Both the position numbers and the translations under genes were made by a program. This document shows positions 1 to 5,014 of a stretch of 5,014 nt of DNA, in pieces. The number at the start of each line of letters is the position of its first letter. The stretch's first letter is position 1. The notes beneath the pieces are model-generated. The model saw only the letters and a program-made list of their open reading frames with translations. It made no database searches and was not told the origin of the DNA. The stretch spans positions 1-5,014 of the forward strand of contig JAJXXS010000307.1 of assembly GCA_021780975.1 (NCBI GenBank), given 5' to 3'. Origin of the DNA: Pseudomonadota bacterium (GTDB lineage Bacteria; Pseudomonadota; Gammaproteobacteria; Burkholderiales; Thiobacillaceae).

Positions 1-1
1 G

Positions 2-493
2 CTGGGAAAGCAGAGCTGGGAGCTGCGTCAGGTCGCCGTTGCCCGCTTCGGGCCGGAAGGGGTGGCATTGAGCCACCTGCCGAGCCTGCTTTGGCATTCC
101 GCGCTGAGTCCCGACATCGTCGATGTCCTCCTGGTGGCGCCGGAAAAGATGTCGGCGCGCACCCTGCTGGAGTACATCCATCACCTCAAGGCAAATCAGC
201 AGCGTGCCAACCGCTATGAAATCGCGCTCTGGACCAAGCTGTTGTTCCCGCTCACCATCCCCGTGATGATGTTGCTGGCGATGCCTTTTGCCTTGCACCG
301 CCCGCGTGCGGAAAATCTCGGTCTGCGCGTCCTTCTGGGCATCCTCGCTGGCCTCGCGTTCTATCTGAGCAACGGGTTTTTTGGCCATGTCGGCCTGTTG
401 GACAATTGGTCGCCCGCACTGACTGCCATTACCCCGCTGGCGGTTTTTTTTCTGCTTGCCCTCGTCGGGTTGAAATGGGTGCAGCGCCGGTAG
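2..493 (+). CDS. lptG: LptG, lipopolysaccharide export permease (3' part, 5' end outside window)
   Basis: LptG pairs with LptF as the inner-membrane permease of the LptB2FG ABC transporter, which extracts lipopolysaccharide and passes it to LptC/LptA. The frame is open from the left edge, so 163 residues of a protein usually near 360 residues are present; the GTG at 62 is internal, not the start. Visible are the end of the periplasmic beta-jellyroll domain (about residues 1-45 of the fragment), the family stretch around APEKMSARTLLEYIHHLK (46-63), the RYEIALWTKLLFPL segment (71-84), and three final membrane helices at about 80-99, 107-130 and 141-160. The protein ends in a basic QRR tail at a TAG stop. 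LptF and YjgP/YjgQ relatives share this fold; the WTKLLFP and late-helix pattern fits LptG better, and lptF would be expected just upstream. The gene converges on the RDD gene with 12 bases between stops and no visible terminator. Confidence 0.9.
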   Translation: MGKQSWELRQVAVARFGPEGVALSHLPSLLWHSALSPDIVDVLLVAPEKMSARTLLEYIHHLKANQQRANRYEIALWTKLLFPLTIPVMMLLAMPFALHRPRAENLGLRVLLGILAGLAFYLSNGFFGHVGLLDNWSPALTAITPLAVFFLLALVGLKWVQRR

Positions 494-505
494 GCCGCGA
501 GCGCC

Positions 506-961
506 CTATACGATCCTCACCAGCCGGGTGCCAGACAGGCGGTCATGAAGAAATTGCTTGTCCTTATCGAACAGTGCCCACAAGAGCCCCACGCCCAGGC
601 AGCCGATGCTCGGTATCGCCAGAGCAAAGCGCGCCAGGGCGCGACCCAGGCTTACGGGCCGGCCTGCGGTTGAGGTGACACGGATGCGCCAGGTTTTCAT
701 GGCCAGCGTCTGCCCCCCCCTGACCCAGAACAGCGCGTAATAGCCGAAAATCACTGCAACGAGGAACGCCTGGAGCAAGGCTCGGCGCCAACCTGCTTCG
801 GGATGCAGCGGAGACGCGATGGCCGAAGCGAGCCAGAGCACGCCGAACAGCAGGATGCTGTCGTAGAGCATGGAGGCTAGGCGTACAAGGAAACCAGCAG
901 GGGGGAGGGATGCACTCATCGGGTGATCCATAAAAGGCGAGAAGGGTGCGCGGCTTTCCAT
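506..961 (-). CDS. RDD family integral membrane protein
   Basis: This is a 151-residue membrane protein of the RDD family, named for a conserved Arg and two Asp residues; its function is unknown in most bacteria. The start of the domain is seen as GFLVRLASMLYDSILL (R27, D34). Three hydrophobic segments follow at about residues 31-50, 62-80 and 111-131. The family signature RGGQTLAMKTWRIRV lies at 81-95, and the C-terminal LHDRLSGTRLV at 138-148 carries the late Asp (D140). The start is uncertain: ATG codons exist at 961, 931 and 919. Those at 961 and 919 each have only a GGA six to seven bases upstream. The first 14 residues do not look conserved, and starting at M15 (position 919) would give a more typical short N terminus. 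No promoter was convincing upstream, so it may be read through from the transporter gene on the same strand, 225 bases upstream. Confidence 0.85.
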   Translation of the reverse strand: MESRAPFSPFMDHPMSASLPPAGFLVRLASMLYDSILLFGVLWLASAIASPLHPEAGWRRALLQAFLVAVIFGYYALFWVRGGQTLAMKTWRIRVTSTAGRPVSLGRALARFALAIPSIGCLGVGLLWALFDKDKQFLHDRLSGTRLVRIV

Positions 962-1186
962 ATTCGATCCGTGCGATGCGGAGGCGAGAACCCCATGCGC
1001 TGAGGACGATAAATTAGTGGAGGAAGTCGCTTGTTACGGGCTTTCTACAGCCGGCACATGATAACGCGGGTGGCGTAAATTGTCGCGGCCACGGCGCGTG
1101 CAAGCGTTTCGTGGAATCTGATGGCGGTGCCCAACTCTCGCGTGAAACCTAGAGACGCGGCCCAATGTGGGGCCGACGCCAGCTTT
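962..1186. other. Non-coding stretch between RDD gene and transporter gene
   Basis: These 225 bases separate the end of the transporter gene from the start of the RDD gene, both on the minus strand. The short open frames crossing it (for example the plus-strand frame from 1121) have no ribosome binding site and run antisense into the transporter gene. I tested minus-strand -10-like motifs (TAATTT, TAGAAA, TTATCA) at 17-base spacing and none had an acceptable -35 partner. The only clear structure is the inverted repeat at 1158-1175, listed separately. I see no RNA gene here. Confidence 0.6.
1158..1175 (-). terminator. Possible weak terminator hairpin downstream of the transporter gene
   Basis: CGGCCC at 1158-1163 and GGGCCG at 1170-1175 form a perfect 6-bp GC stem with a 6-base loop. 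It starts 11 bases after the TGA stop of the transporter gene on the minus strand. There is no T-run after it on that strand, so it is not a canonical intrinsic terminator; it may attenuate transcription or protect a 3' end. It could also be chance in GC-rich DNA. Confidence 0.3.
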
Positions 1187-2116
1187 TCAGTCCTGAATGA
1201 TCTGGGAGAGGGCGTTGGCGCGTCGCCGCATGGCGGCCAGGGCGAGGAGCCCGAGTCCGCTGCCGATGAGAGCCATGCCGGCGATTTCGACTGCGCCGGG
1301 CTTTTCGCCCAATTGTAGCCAGGCCGCCAGCACCCCTATGACGGGAATGGCCAGCGTGCCCAGGCTGGCCAGTCCGGCCGGCAGGTTTTGCAGGATATAC
1401 ATCCACAGCCACCACGCCAGGGCATTGCCGAGAATCACGTTATAGAAGAGCGCCCAGACGAAATATGGCGTCCAGTGGATGGGGGGCTCGGGCAGGAAAG
1501 CGGCGATTGCCACAAGCGGCAGCGAGCCCAGCGCCATCTGCCACGCGGTGAGCGAGAGCAGGTCATGGTGCTGTACGCGCCCCATGCGCTTGGCCTGCAG
1601 GGCGGCGAGCGCCCATGCCAGCCCGGCCGCGATGGCAAGAGCCTCGCTCGCGGGGTTGCTGGCGTGATGCCAGGGCTCCAGTATCAAAATCAGGCCGGTG
1701 CAGGCGAGCGCAACCGCGGGCCACTGCAAGCCGTGCAGGCGCTCACCCAGGAGCGGCCAAGCCAGCAGCAGCACCCAGAAAGGCATGGTGTACACGAGCA
1801 CGGCGGTCTTGCCGGCGCCGCCATGGATGAGGGCGGCCATGGTCAGGCCCACGAACAGGGCGGTTTGCAGAACGCCCAGGACAAATGTCGCCGCCGGCCG
1901 TGTTATTGCCATGGGTTTGCGTTGCCACAGCATGACCAGGAACAGGCTGAACGCACCGAGGACGGAACGCAAGGCGGTAAAGGTGAGCGGTCCGGCGTCA
2001 GCGAGAGCGGACTTCATCACCACCCAGTTATAACCCCAGATCGCGGACAACAGAGCAAGGCCAAGCAGGGCGCGGGCTGCATTGGAGGGCCGGGTGTGTT
2101 TCAAGCAGTGCGGCAA
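1187..2116 (-). CDS. EamA/DMT superfamily inner-membrane transporter
   Basis: This 309-residue protein is a drug/metabolite transporter with two tandem EamA repeats (about residues 17-146 and 159-298), which is the usual length and ten-helix design. The first helix has the typical WGYNWVVMKSAL pattern (27-38). The repeats end in the characteristic PLLGERLHG (121-129) and WLQLGEKPGAVEIAG (266-280), each followed by a final hydrophobic helix. A basic MRRR stretch (296-299) closes the last helix on the cytoplasmic side. Members export amino acids, metabolites or drugs; the substrate cannot be read from sequence. The start is probably TTG at 2116: the frame has no ATG or GTG between the upstream in-frame TAG near 2179 and TM1, and the first ATG (codon 34) would remove the first helix. 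TTG at 2104 is the alternative, and neither has a Shine-Dalgarno sequence. It is divergent from ilvB, with 100 bases between the starts. Confidence 0.85.
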   Translation of the reverse strand: MPHCLKHTRPSNAARALLGLALLSAIWGYNWVVMKSALADAGPLTFTALRSVLGAFSLFLVMLWQRKPMAITRPAATFVLGVLQTALFVGLTMAALIHGGAGKTAVLVYTMPFWVLLLAWPLLGERLHGLQWPAVALACTGLILILEPWHHASNPASEALAIAAGLAWALAALQAKRMGRVQHHDLLSLTAWQMALGSLPLVAIAAFLPEPPIHWTPYFVWALFYNVILGNALAWWLWMYILQNLPAGLASLGTLAIPVIGVLAAWLQLGEKPGAVEIAGMALIGSGLGLLALAAMRRRANALSQIIQD

Positions 2117-2133
2117 GACGGCGGAAAGCGCCG

Positions 2134-2162
2134 ATTCTACAGGCTTTTCTTGACCCTGCCAG
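2134..2162 (-). promoter_or_regulatory. Predicted sigma70-like promoter of the transporter gene
   Basis: Read on the minus strand, CTGGCA (2157-2162; 4 of 6 matches to TTGACA) is followed after exactly 17 bases by TAGAAT (2134-2139; 5 of 6 matches to TATAAT). The expected transcription start is near 2127, leaving a leader of about 11 bases before the TTG at 2116. The short leader agrees with the lack of a ribosome binding site but is itself an inference. This promoter interlocks with the ilvB promoter on the other strand. Confidence 0.5.
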
Positions 2163-2178
2163 ATGAAACGGCTAACCT
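2150..2178 (+). promoter_or_regulatory. Predicted sigma70-like promoter of the ilvBNC operon
   Basis: TTGACC (2150-2155; 5 of 6 matches to TTGACA) is followed after exactly 17 bases by TAACCT (2173-2178), which keeps the important first T, second A and last T of the -10 box. The expected start of transcription is near 2185, giving a leader of about 32 bases before the ilvB ATG. That leader is too short for a classical attenuator with a leader peptide. The promoter lies within the ilvB/transporter divergent region and overlaps the opposing promoter. Confidence 0.5.
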
Positions 2179-2184
2179 AGGCGG

Positions 2185-2194
2185 TTTCCGGAAA
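2185..2194. promoter_or_regulatory. Perfect 10-bp palindrome at the predicted ilvB transcription start
   Basis: TTTCCGGAAA is a perfect palindrome placed just downstream of the predicted -10 box, beginning at the predicted +1. With one extra A it extends to GTTT/AAAC arms. The position would suit a repressor operator, but palindromes of this length arise by chance and I do not recognise it as the site of a known regulator. Confidence 0.25.
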
Positions 2195-2216
2195 ACTTTG
2201 ATTTCCCTATTATTTT

Positions 2217-3923
2217 ATGGAATTGACCGGCGCTGAAATCGTCGTGCGCTGCCTCGCGGAGGAAGGCGTCGAGTACGTCTTTGGCTACCCAGGTGGCGCA
2301 GTGCTCAACATCTACGACGAGATTTTCAAACAAGACAAATTCAAACACGTGCTGGTGCGCCATGAGCAGGGGGCCGTGCATGCCGCCGACGGCTATGCGC
2401 GGGCCACGGGGCGGGTGGGCGTGGCATTGGTCACTTCCGGCCCCGGCGTCACCAATGCGGTGACCGGCATTGCCACGGCTTATATGGATTCCATTCCGCT
2501 GGTGGTAGTCACCGGCCAGGTGCCGACTCCCGCCATCGGGCTGGATGCTTTCCAGGAAGTCGACACGGTCGGCATCACGCGGCCCTGCGTGAAACACAAC
2601 TTTCTCGTCAAGGATGTGAGAGAGCTGGCCACGACCATCAAGAAGGCTTTTCATATCGCCGCCACCGGCCGGCCTGGCCCGGTAGTGGTCGACATCCCCA
2701 AGGACGTCACCTACCACACCGGCGAGTTCGCTTACCCGGCTCATGTGGAGATGCGTTCCTACAATCCAGTGCTGAAAGGGCATCCCGGGCAGATAAAAAA
2801 GGCACTGCAGATGCTCCTCGCCGCCAAGCGGCCCTTGTTCTACACCGGGGGGGGTGTGGTGCTGGCCGATGCCGCCGAGACGCTCAAGGAACTGGCACGC
2901 CTGCTCAATGTTCCCGTCACCAGTACGCTGATGGGCCTGGGAGGCTATCCCGCCAGTGACAAACAGTTTCTCGGCATGCTGGGCATGCACGGCACTTACG
3001 AGGCCAACCTGTCCATGCAGCACAGCGACGTCCTGCTGGCGGTCGGCGCACGTTTCGATGACCGCGTGATCGGCGATCCCGCACATTTCGCCCGCGAGCA
3101 GCGCAAGATCATCCATATCGACGTGGATCCTTCCTCCATTTCCAAGCGCGTCAAGGTCGACGTGCCCATCGTTGGCGACGTCAAGGCCGTGCTTGAGGAG
3201 ATGCTGCGCCAGATCAAGGCCGGCCGCGAGCGTCCCGACCGCGAGGCCCTCACGGCCTGGTGGACCCAGATCGAGCTATGGCGCGCCAAGGATTGCCTGC
3301 GCTACAACCGCAAATCCCCCATCATCAAGCCGCAGTATGTGGTGGAAAAGCTTTGGGAAGTGACCCGGGGGGAGGCGTATGTCACCTCCGACGTCGGCCA
3401 GCATCAGATGTGGGCGGCGCAGTATTACCGCTTCGACCAGCCGCGGCGCTGGATCAACTCGGGTGGGCTGGGAACGATGGGGGTGGGCCTGCCCTATGCC
3501 ATGGGCGTGCAGTTCGCGCATCCCGATGCCCAGGTGGCCTGCATCACGGGCGAGGGTTCCATACAGATGAACATCCAGGAACTCTCCACCTGCAAGGAGT
3601 TCAATCTGCCGCTGAAAATCATCCTGCTCAACAATCGCTATCTGGGCATGGTGCGGCAATGGCAGGAATTCTTCTACAAGGAACGTTATGCCGAATCCTA
3701 CATGGGGTCGCTGCCGGATTTCGTGAAATTGGCGGAGGCCTATGGCCATGTCGGTATGACCATAGAGAAGCCGGAGGATGTCGAGCGCTCCCTGCAGGAG
3801 GCCTTTGCCATGAAGGATCGCCTGGTGTTCATGAATTTCATCACCGACCAGGAAGAAAACGTCTTTCCCATGGTGCCTGGCGGCAAAGGCATCACCGAGA
3901 TGATACTGGCGGAGGAACTGTGA
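2217..3923 (+). CDS. ilvB: Acetolactate synthase (AHAS) catalytic large subunit
   Basis: This enzyme condenses two pyruvates to 2-acetolactate, or pyruvate with 2-ketobutyrate to 2-aceto-2-hydroxybutyrate, using ThDP, Mg2+ and FAD in the cytoplasm. The 568 residues match the family length (E. coli IlvI, 574). The N-terminal ThDP PYR domain (about 1-165) contains FGYPGGAVLNIYDE and the catalytic Glu E50 in RHEQGAVHAADGYAR. The central FAD-contacting domain (about 190-340) includes GARFDDR (277-283). The C-terminal ThDP PP domain (about 370-545) has the cofactor motif GEGSIQMN (445-452) ending at NN (472-473), and GMVRQWQ with W482 at the herbicide-site position. The usual motif begins GDG; Glu replaces Asp here. 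The ATG at 2217 gives the family N terminus MELTGAEI, but no Shine-Dalgarno sequence precedes it, only an AT-rich, pyrimidine-rich leader. It is the first gene of ilvBNC and overlaps ilvN by one base. Some annotations call this isozyme IlvI. Confidence 0.97.
   Translation: MELTGAEIVVRCLAEEGVEYVFGYPGGAVLNIYDEIFKQDKFKHVLVRHEQGAVHAADGYARATGRVGVALVTSGPGVTNAVTGIATAYMDSIPLVVVTGQVPTPAIGLDAFQEVDTVGITRPCVKHNFLVKDVRELATTIKKAFHIAATGRPGPVVVDIPKDVTYHTGEFAYPAHVEMRSYNPVLKGHPGQIKKALQMLLAAKRPLFYTGGGVVLADAAETLKELARLLNVPVTSTLMGLGGYPASDKQFLGMLGMHGTYEANLSMQHSDVLLAVGARFDDRVIGDPAHFAREQRKIIHIDVDPSSISKRVKVDVPIVGDVKAVLEEMLRQIKAGRERPDREALTAWWTQIELWRAKDCLRYNRKSPIIKPQYVVEKLWEVTRGEAYVTSDVGQHQMWAAQYYRFDQPRRWINSGGLGTMGVGLPYAMGVQFAHPDAQVACITGEGSIQMNIQELSTCKEFNLPLKIILLNNRYLGMVRQWQEFFYKERYAESYMGSLPDFVKLAEAYGHVGMTIEKPEDVERSLQEAFAMKDRLVFMNFITDQEENVFPMVPGGKGITEMILAEEL
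3911..3915 (+). promoter_or_regulatory. Strong ribosome binding site of ilvN inside the ilvB 3' end
   Basis: GGAGG lies 7 bases before the ATG at 3923, within the codons for the last residues of IlvB. It fixes the ilvN start at the TGATG junction and allows initiation as well as translational coupling. It contrasts with ilvB, which has no such site. Confidence 0.85.
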
Positions 3924-4414
3924 TGCGCCACATCATCTCGGTCCTCATGGAAAACGAGGCGGGGGCCCTGTCGCGCGTGGCCGGGCTGTTTTCGGCGCGG
4001 GGTTACAACATTGAGTCGCTTACCGTGGCGCCTACCGAAGACGCCACCCTGTCGCGCATGACCATCGTCACCACCGGTTCGGAGGAGGTGATCGAGCAGA
4101 TCGTCAAGCAACTGAACAAATTGATCGACGTGGTCAAGGTGTTGGACTTGTCGGATGGCCAGCATATAGAGCGCGAGTTGATGCTGGTGAAAGTGCGCGC
4201 CGGCGGCAAGGATCGCGAGGAGATGAAGCGCATGGCCGACATTTTTCGCGGCCGCATCATCGATGTCACCGACAAGACTTACACCATCGAACTCACTGGT
4301 ACAGGTTCCAAGCTGGATGCCTTTCTGGAGGCAATCGACGCCGGAGCCATCCTGGAAACCGTTCGCACCGGCGCTTCTGGCATCGGCCGTGGCGAGCGTG
4401 TATTGAAACTCTGA
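3923..4414 (+). CDS. ilvN: Acetolactate synthase regulatory small subunit
   Basis: This 163-residue subunit binds the catalytic IlvB protein, raises its activity and confers feedback inhibition by valine. It has the same length as E. coli IlvH and aligns with it closely through the N terminus. The ACT domain spans about residues 1-75 (HIISVLMENEAGALSRVAG, then YNIESLTVAPTED at 28-40). The C-terminal ALS small-subunit domain spans about 83-157 (ELMLVKVRAG, then FRGRIIDVTDKTYTIELTG). N11, G14, S17 and N29 are all present; G14, S17 and N29 are sites whose mutation desensitises E. coli IlvH to valine, so an intact regulatory site is inferred. The ATG shares its A with the ilvB TGA stop (TGATG), which suggests translational coupling and balanced subunit production. 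The same frame is open far back into ilvB, but the GGAGG at 3911 and the family N terminus fix the start. Confidence 0.96.
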   Translation: MRHIISVLMENEAGALSRVAGLFSARGYNIESLTVAPTEDATLSRMTIVTTGSEEVIEQIVKQLNKLIDVVKVLDLSDGQHIERELMLVKVRAGGKDREEMKRMADIFRGRIIDVTDKTYTIELTGTGSKLDAFLEAIDAGAILETVRTGASGIGRGERVLKL

Positions 4415-4450
4415 CCGGCGGGGGTCCTCCGGGAGCCTCGCCCGCGCCTC
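4415..4450 (+). other. GC-rich structured spacer between ilvN and ilvC
   Basis: This part of the 59-base ilvN-ilvC gap is very GC-rich and can fold. GCGGG (4418-4422) pairs with CCCGC (4441-4445), and inside that GGTCC (4423-4427) can pair with GGA plus CC (4432-4437, one bulged G) around a TCCG loop. There is no following T-run (the next bases are A-rich), so it is not an intrinsic terminator. It could be an mRNA processing or stability element that sets ilvC level separately from ilvBN; this is inference. Confidence 0.35.
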
Positions 4451-4463
4451 ATCAAAAAACGAA

Positions 4464-4469
4464 AGGAAG
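4464..4469 (+). promoter_or_regulatory. Ribosome binding site of ilvC
   Basis: AGGAAG lies 4 bases before the ATG at 4474, inside an A-rich stretch that should stay unfolded next to the GC-rich spacer. It supports the chosen ilvC start. Confidence 0.75.
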
Positions 4470-4473
4470 CCAC

Positions 4474-5014
4474 ATGAAGGTCTATTACGACAAAGACGCG
4501 GATCTCTCTCTCATCAAGAAGAAGAAAGTCGCCATTATCGGTTATGGCTCGCAGGGCCACGCCCATGCACTCAACCTGCAGGACTCCGGCGTGAAGGTGA
4601 CGGTGGGCTTGCGCAAGGGGGGGGCCTCCTGGGACAAGGCCAAAAAGGCCGGCCTCGCGGTGAAGGAAGTGGGGGAGGCGGTGAAGAGCGCGGACCTGGT
4701 GATGATCCTGGTGCCGGACGAGCAGCAGGCGGGGCTCTATCGCGATGAAATCGAACCCAACCTCAAGAAAGGCGCGGTGCTCGCCTTTGCCCACGGTTTC
4801 AACATCCATTACGGCCAGATCAGCCCGCGTAAGGACGTCGACGTGGTCATGGTGGCGCCCAAAGGCCCGGGCCATCTGGTGCGTTCCACTTATACGCAGG
4901 GCGGTGGGGTTCCCTCGCTCATCGCGGTCTATCAGGATTTTTCTGGCGGGGCGCGCGATATCGCCTTGTCCTACGCCTGCGCCAACGGTGGCACGCGCGG
5001 CGGCGTCATCGAGA
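4474..5014 (+). CDS. ilvC: Ketol-acid reductoisomerase, class I (5' part, runs off the window)
   Basis: KARI converts 2-acetolactate and 2-aceto-2-hydroxybutyrate, the products of IlvBN, to dihydroxy acids by Mg2+-dependent alkyl migration and NADPH reduction. The first 180 residues of about 338 are present. The Rossmann motif is GYGSQGHAHALNL (23-35). The cofactor loop is LRKGGASWDKA (46-56); R47 and S52 fit NADPH preference, but position 50, often Ser in class I enzymes, is Gly. The catalytic His is H107 in FAHGFN and the active-site Lys is K130 in VAPKGPGH, the class I form rather than the PKCPGT form of class II. The metal-binding Asp and Glu near residues 190 and 194 lie past the window edge. 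The frame ends in TRGGVIE, leading into the expected TxF motif. The ATG at 4474 is backed by AGGAAG and the family N terminus MKVYYDKDADL. It is the third gene of the operon, 59 bases after ilvN. Confidence 0.96.
   Translation, partial: MKVYYDKDADLSLIKKKKVAIIGYGSQGHAHALNLQDSGVKVTVGLRKGGASWDKAKKAGLAVKEVGEAVKSADLVMILVPDEQQAGLYRDEIEPNLKKGAVLAFAHGFNIHYGQISPRKDVDVVMVAPKGPGHLVRSTYTQGGGVPSLIAVYQDFSGGARDIALSYACANGGTRGGVIE

Noticed and set aside
494..505. Bidirectional terminator between lptG and the RDD gene
   Set aside because: The gap is only 12 bases with no inverted repeat or T-run.
1031..1063. Loose inverted arms around GTTA...TAAC and GGCT/AGCC in the spacer
   Set aside because: Only 4-bp matches with mismatches around them; not distinguishable from chance.
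2208..2213. TATTAT as a second -10 box just before the ilvB ATG
   Set aside because: It matches TATAAT at 5 of 6 positions but its 17-base-spaced -35 (TTTCCG) is poor, and the resulting start near 2220 would fall inside the ATG and remove it.
2117..2216. Leader-peptide attenuator or T-box ahead of ilvB
   Set aside because: The predicted leader is about 32 bases, with no Leu/Val/Ile-rich short frame and no terminator hairpin.
1388..2236. Plus-strand open frame of 282 codons antisense to the transporter gene
   Set aside because: Its translation is rich in Gln, Gly, Arg and His without any domain, and the minus-strand frame is a clear EamA protein with hydrophobic helices. Long antisense frames are common in GC-rich DNA.
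2172..3116. Minus-strand open frame of 314 codons antisense to ilvB
   Set aside because: It mirrors codon bias of ilvB, has no recognisable domain or ribosome binding site, and would run through the divergent promoter region.
3260..3922. Upstream extension of the ilvN frame into ilvB
   Set aside because: The frame is open but the extension has no family similarity; the ATG at 3923 with GGAGG gives the exact IlvN/IlvH N terminus.
4279..4875. Minus-strand open frame of 198 codons opposite ilvN and ilvC
   Set aside because: It spans two real genes and their spacer on the other strand, with no family resemblance; it is a shadow frame.

Overview
This window looks like ordinary chromosomal DNA of a GC-rich Gram-negative proteobacterium, most likely a betaproteobacterium (Nitrosomonadales-like), though a gammaproteobacterium is not excluded. 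The reasons are an LptG homologue (lipopolysaccharide export), class I ketol-acid reductoisomerase, an acetolactate synthase whose N terminus and GEG cofactor motif resemble betaproteobacterial versions as I remember them, and uniformly GC-rich codon use. I see no mobile element, tRNA, rRNA, CRISPR array or sign of recent transfer.

Layout. Positions 2-493 (+) hold the C-terminal half of LptG, cut by the left edge. It converges on a small RDD-family membrane protein gene at 506-961 (-), with only 12 bases between the two stops. A 225-base non-coding stretch (962-1186) follows. Next is a ten-helix EamA/DMT-family transporter gene at 1187-2116 (-), which appears to start at TTG. A 100-base divergent region (2117-2216) then leads to the branched-chain amino acid operon on the + strand: ilvB (2217-3923), ilvN (3923-4414, overlapping ilvB by one base) and ilvC (4474 to beyond the right edge).

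How the genes work together. IlvB and IlvN form acetolactate synthase, the committed and valine-regulated step of valine, leucine and isoleucine synthesis. IlvC converts its products to dihydroxy acids. The IlvN positions tied to valine inhibition in E. coli IlvH are all intact. The divergent region carries two convincing sigma70-like promoters, one per strand, whose -35 elements sit inside each other's spacers, so ilvBNC and the transporter gene may be transcribed in a mutually exclusive or co-regulated way. Nothing shows that the transporter handles amino acids; that idea rests on position alone.

I did not find a novel multi-gene system here. The points most worth a second look are the interlocked divergent promoters with a palindrome at the predicted ilvB transcription start, the missing Shine-Dalgarno sequence of ilvB, the GC-rich hairpin region between ilvN and ilvC, and a few substitutions in cofactor-binding motifs.
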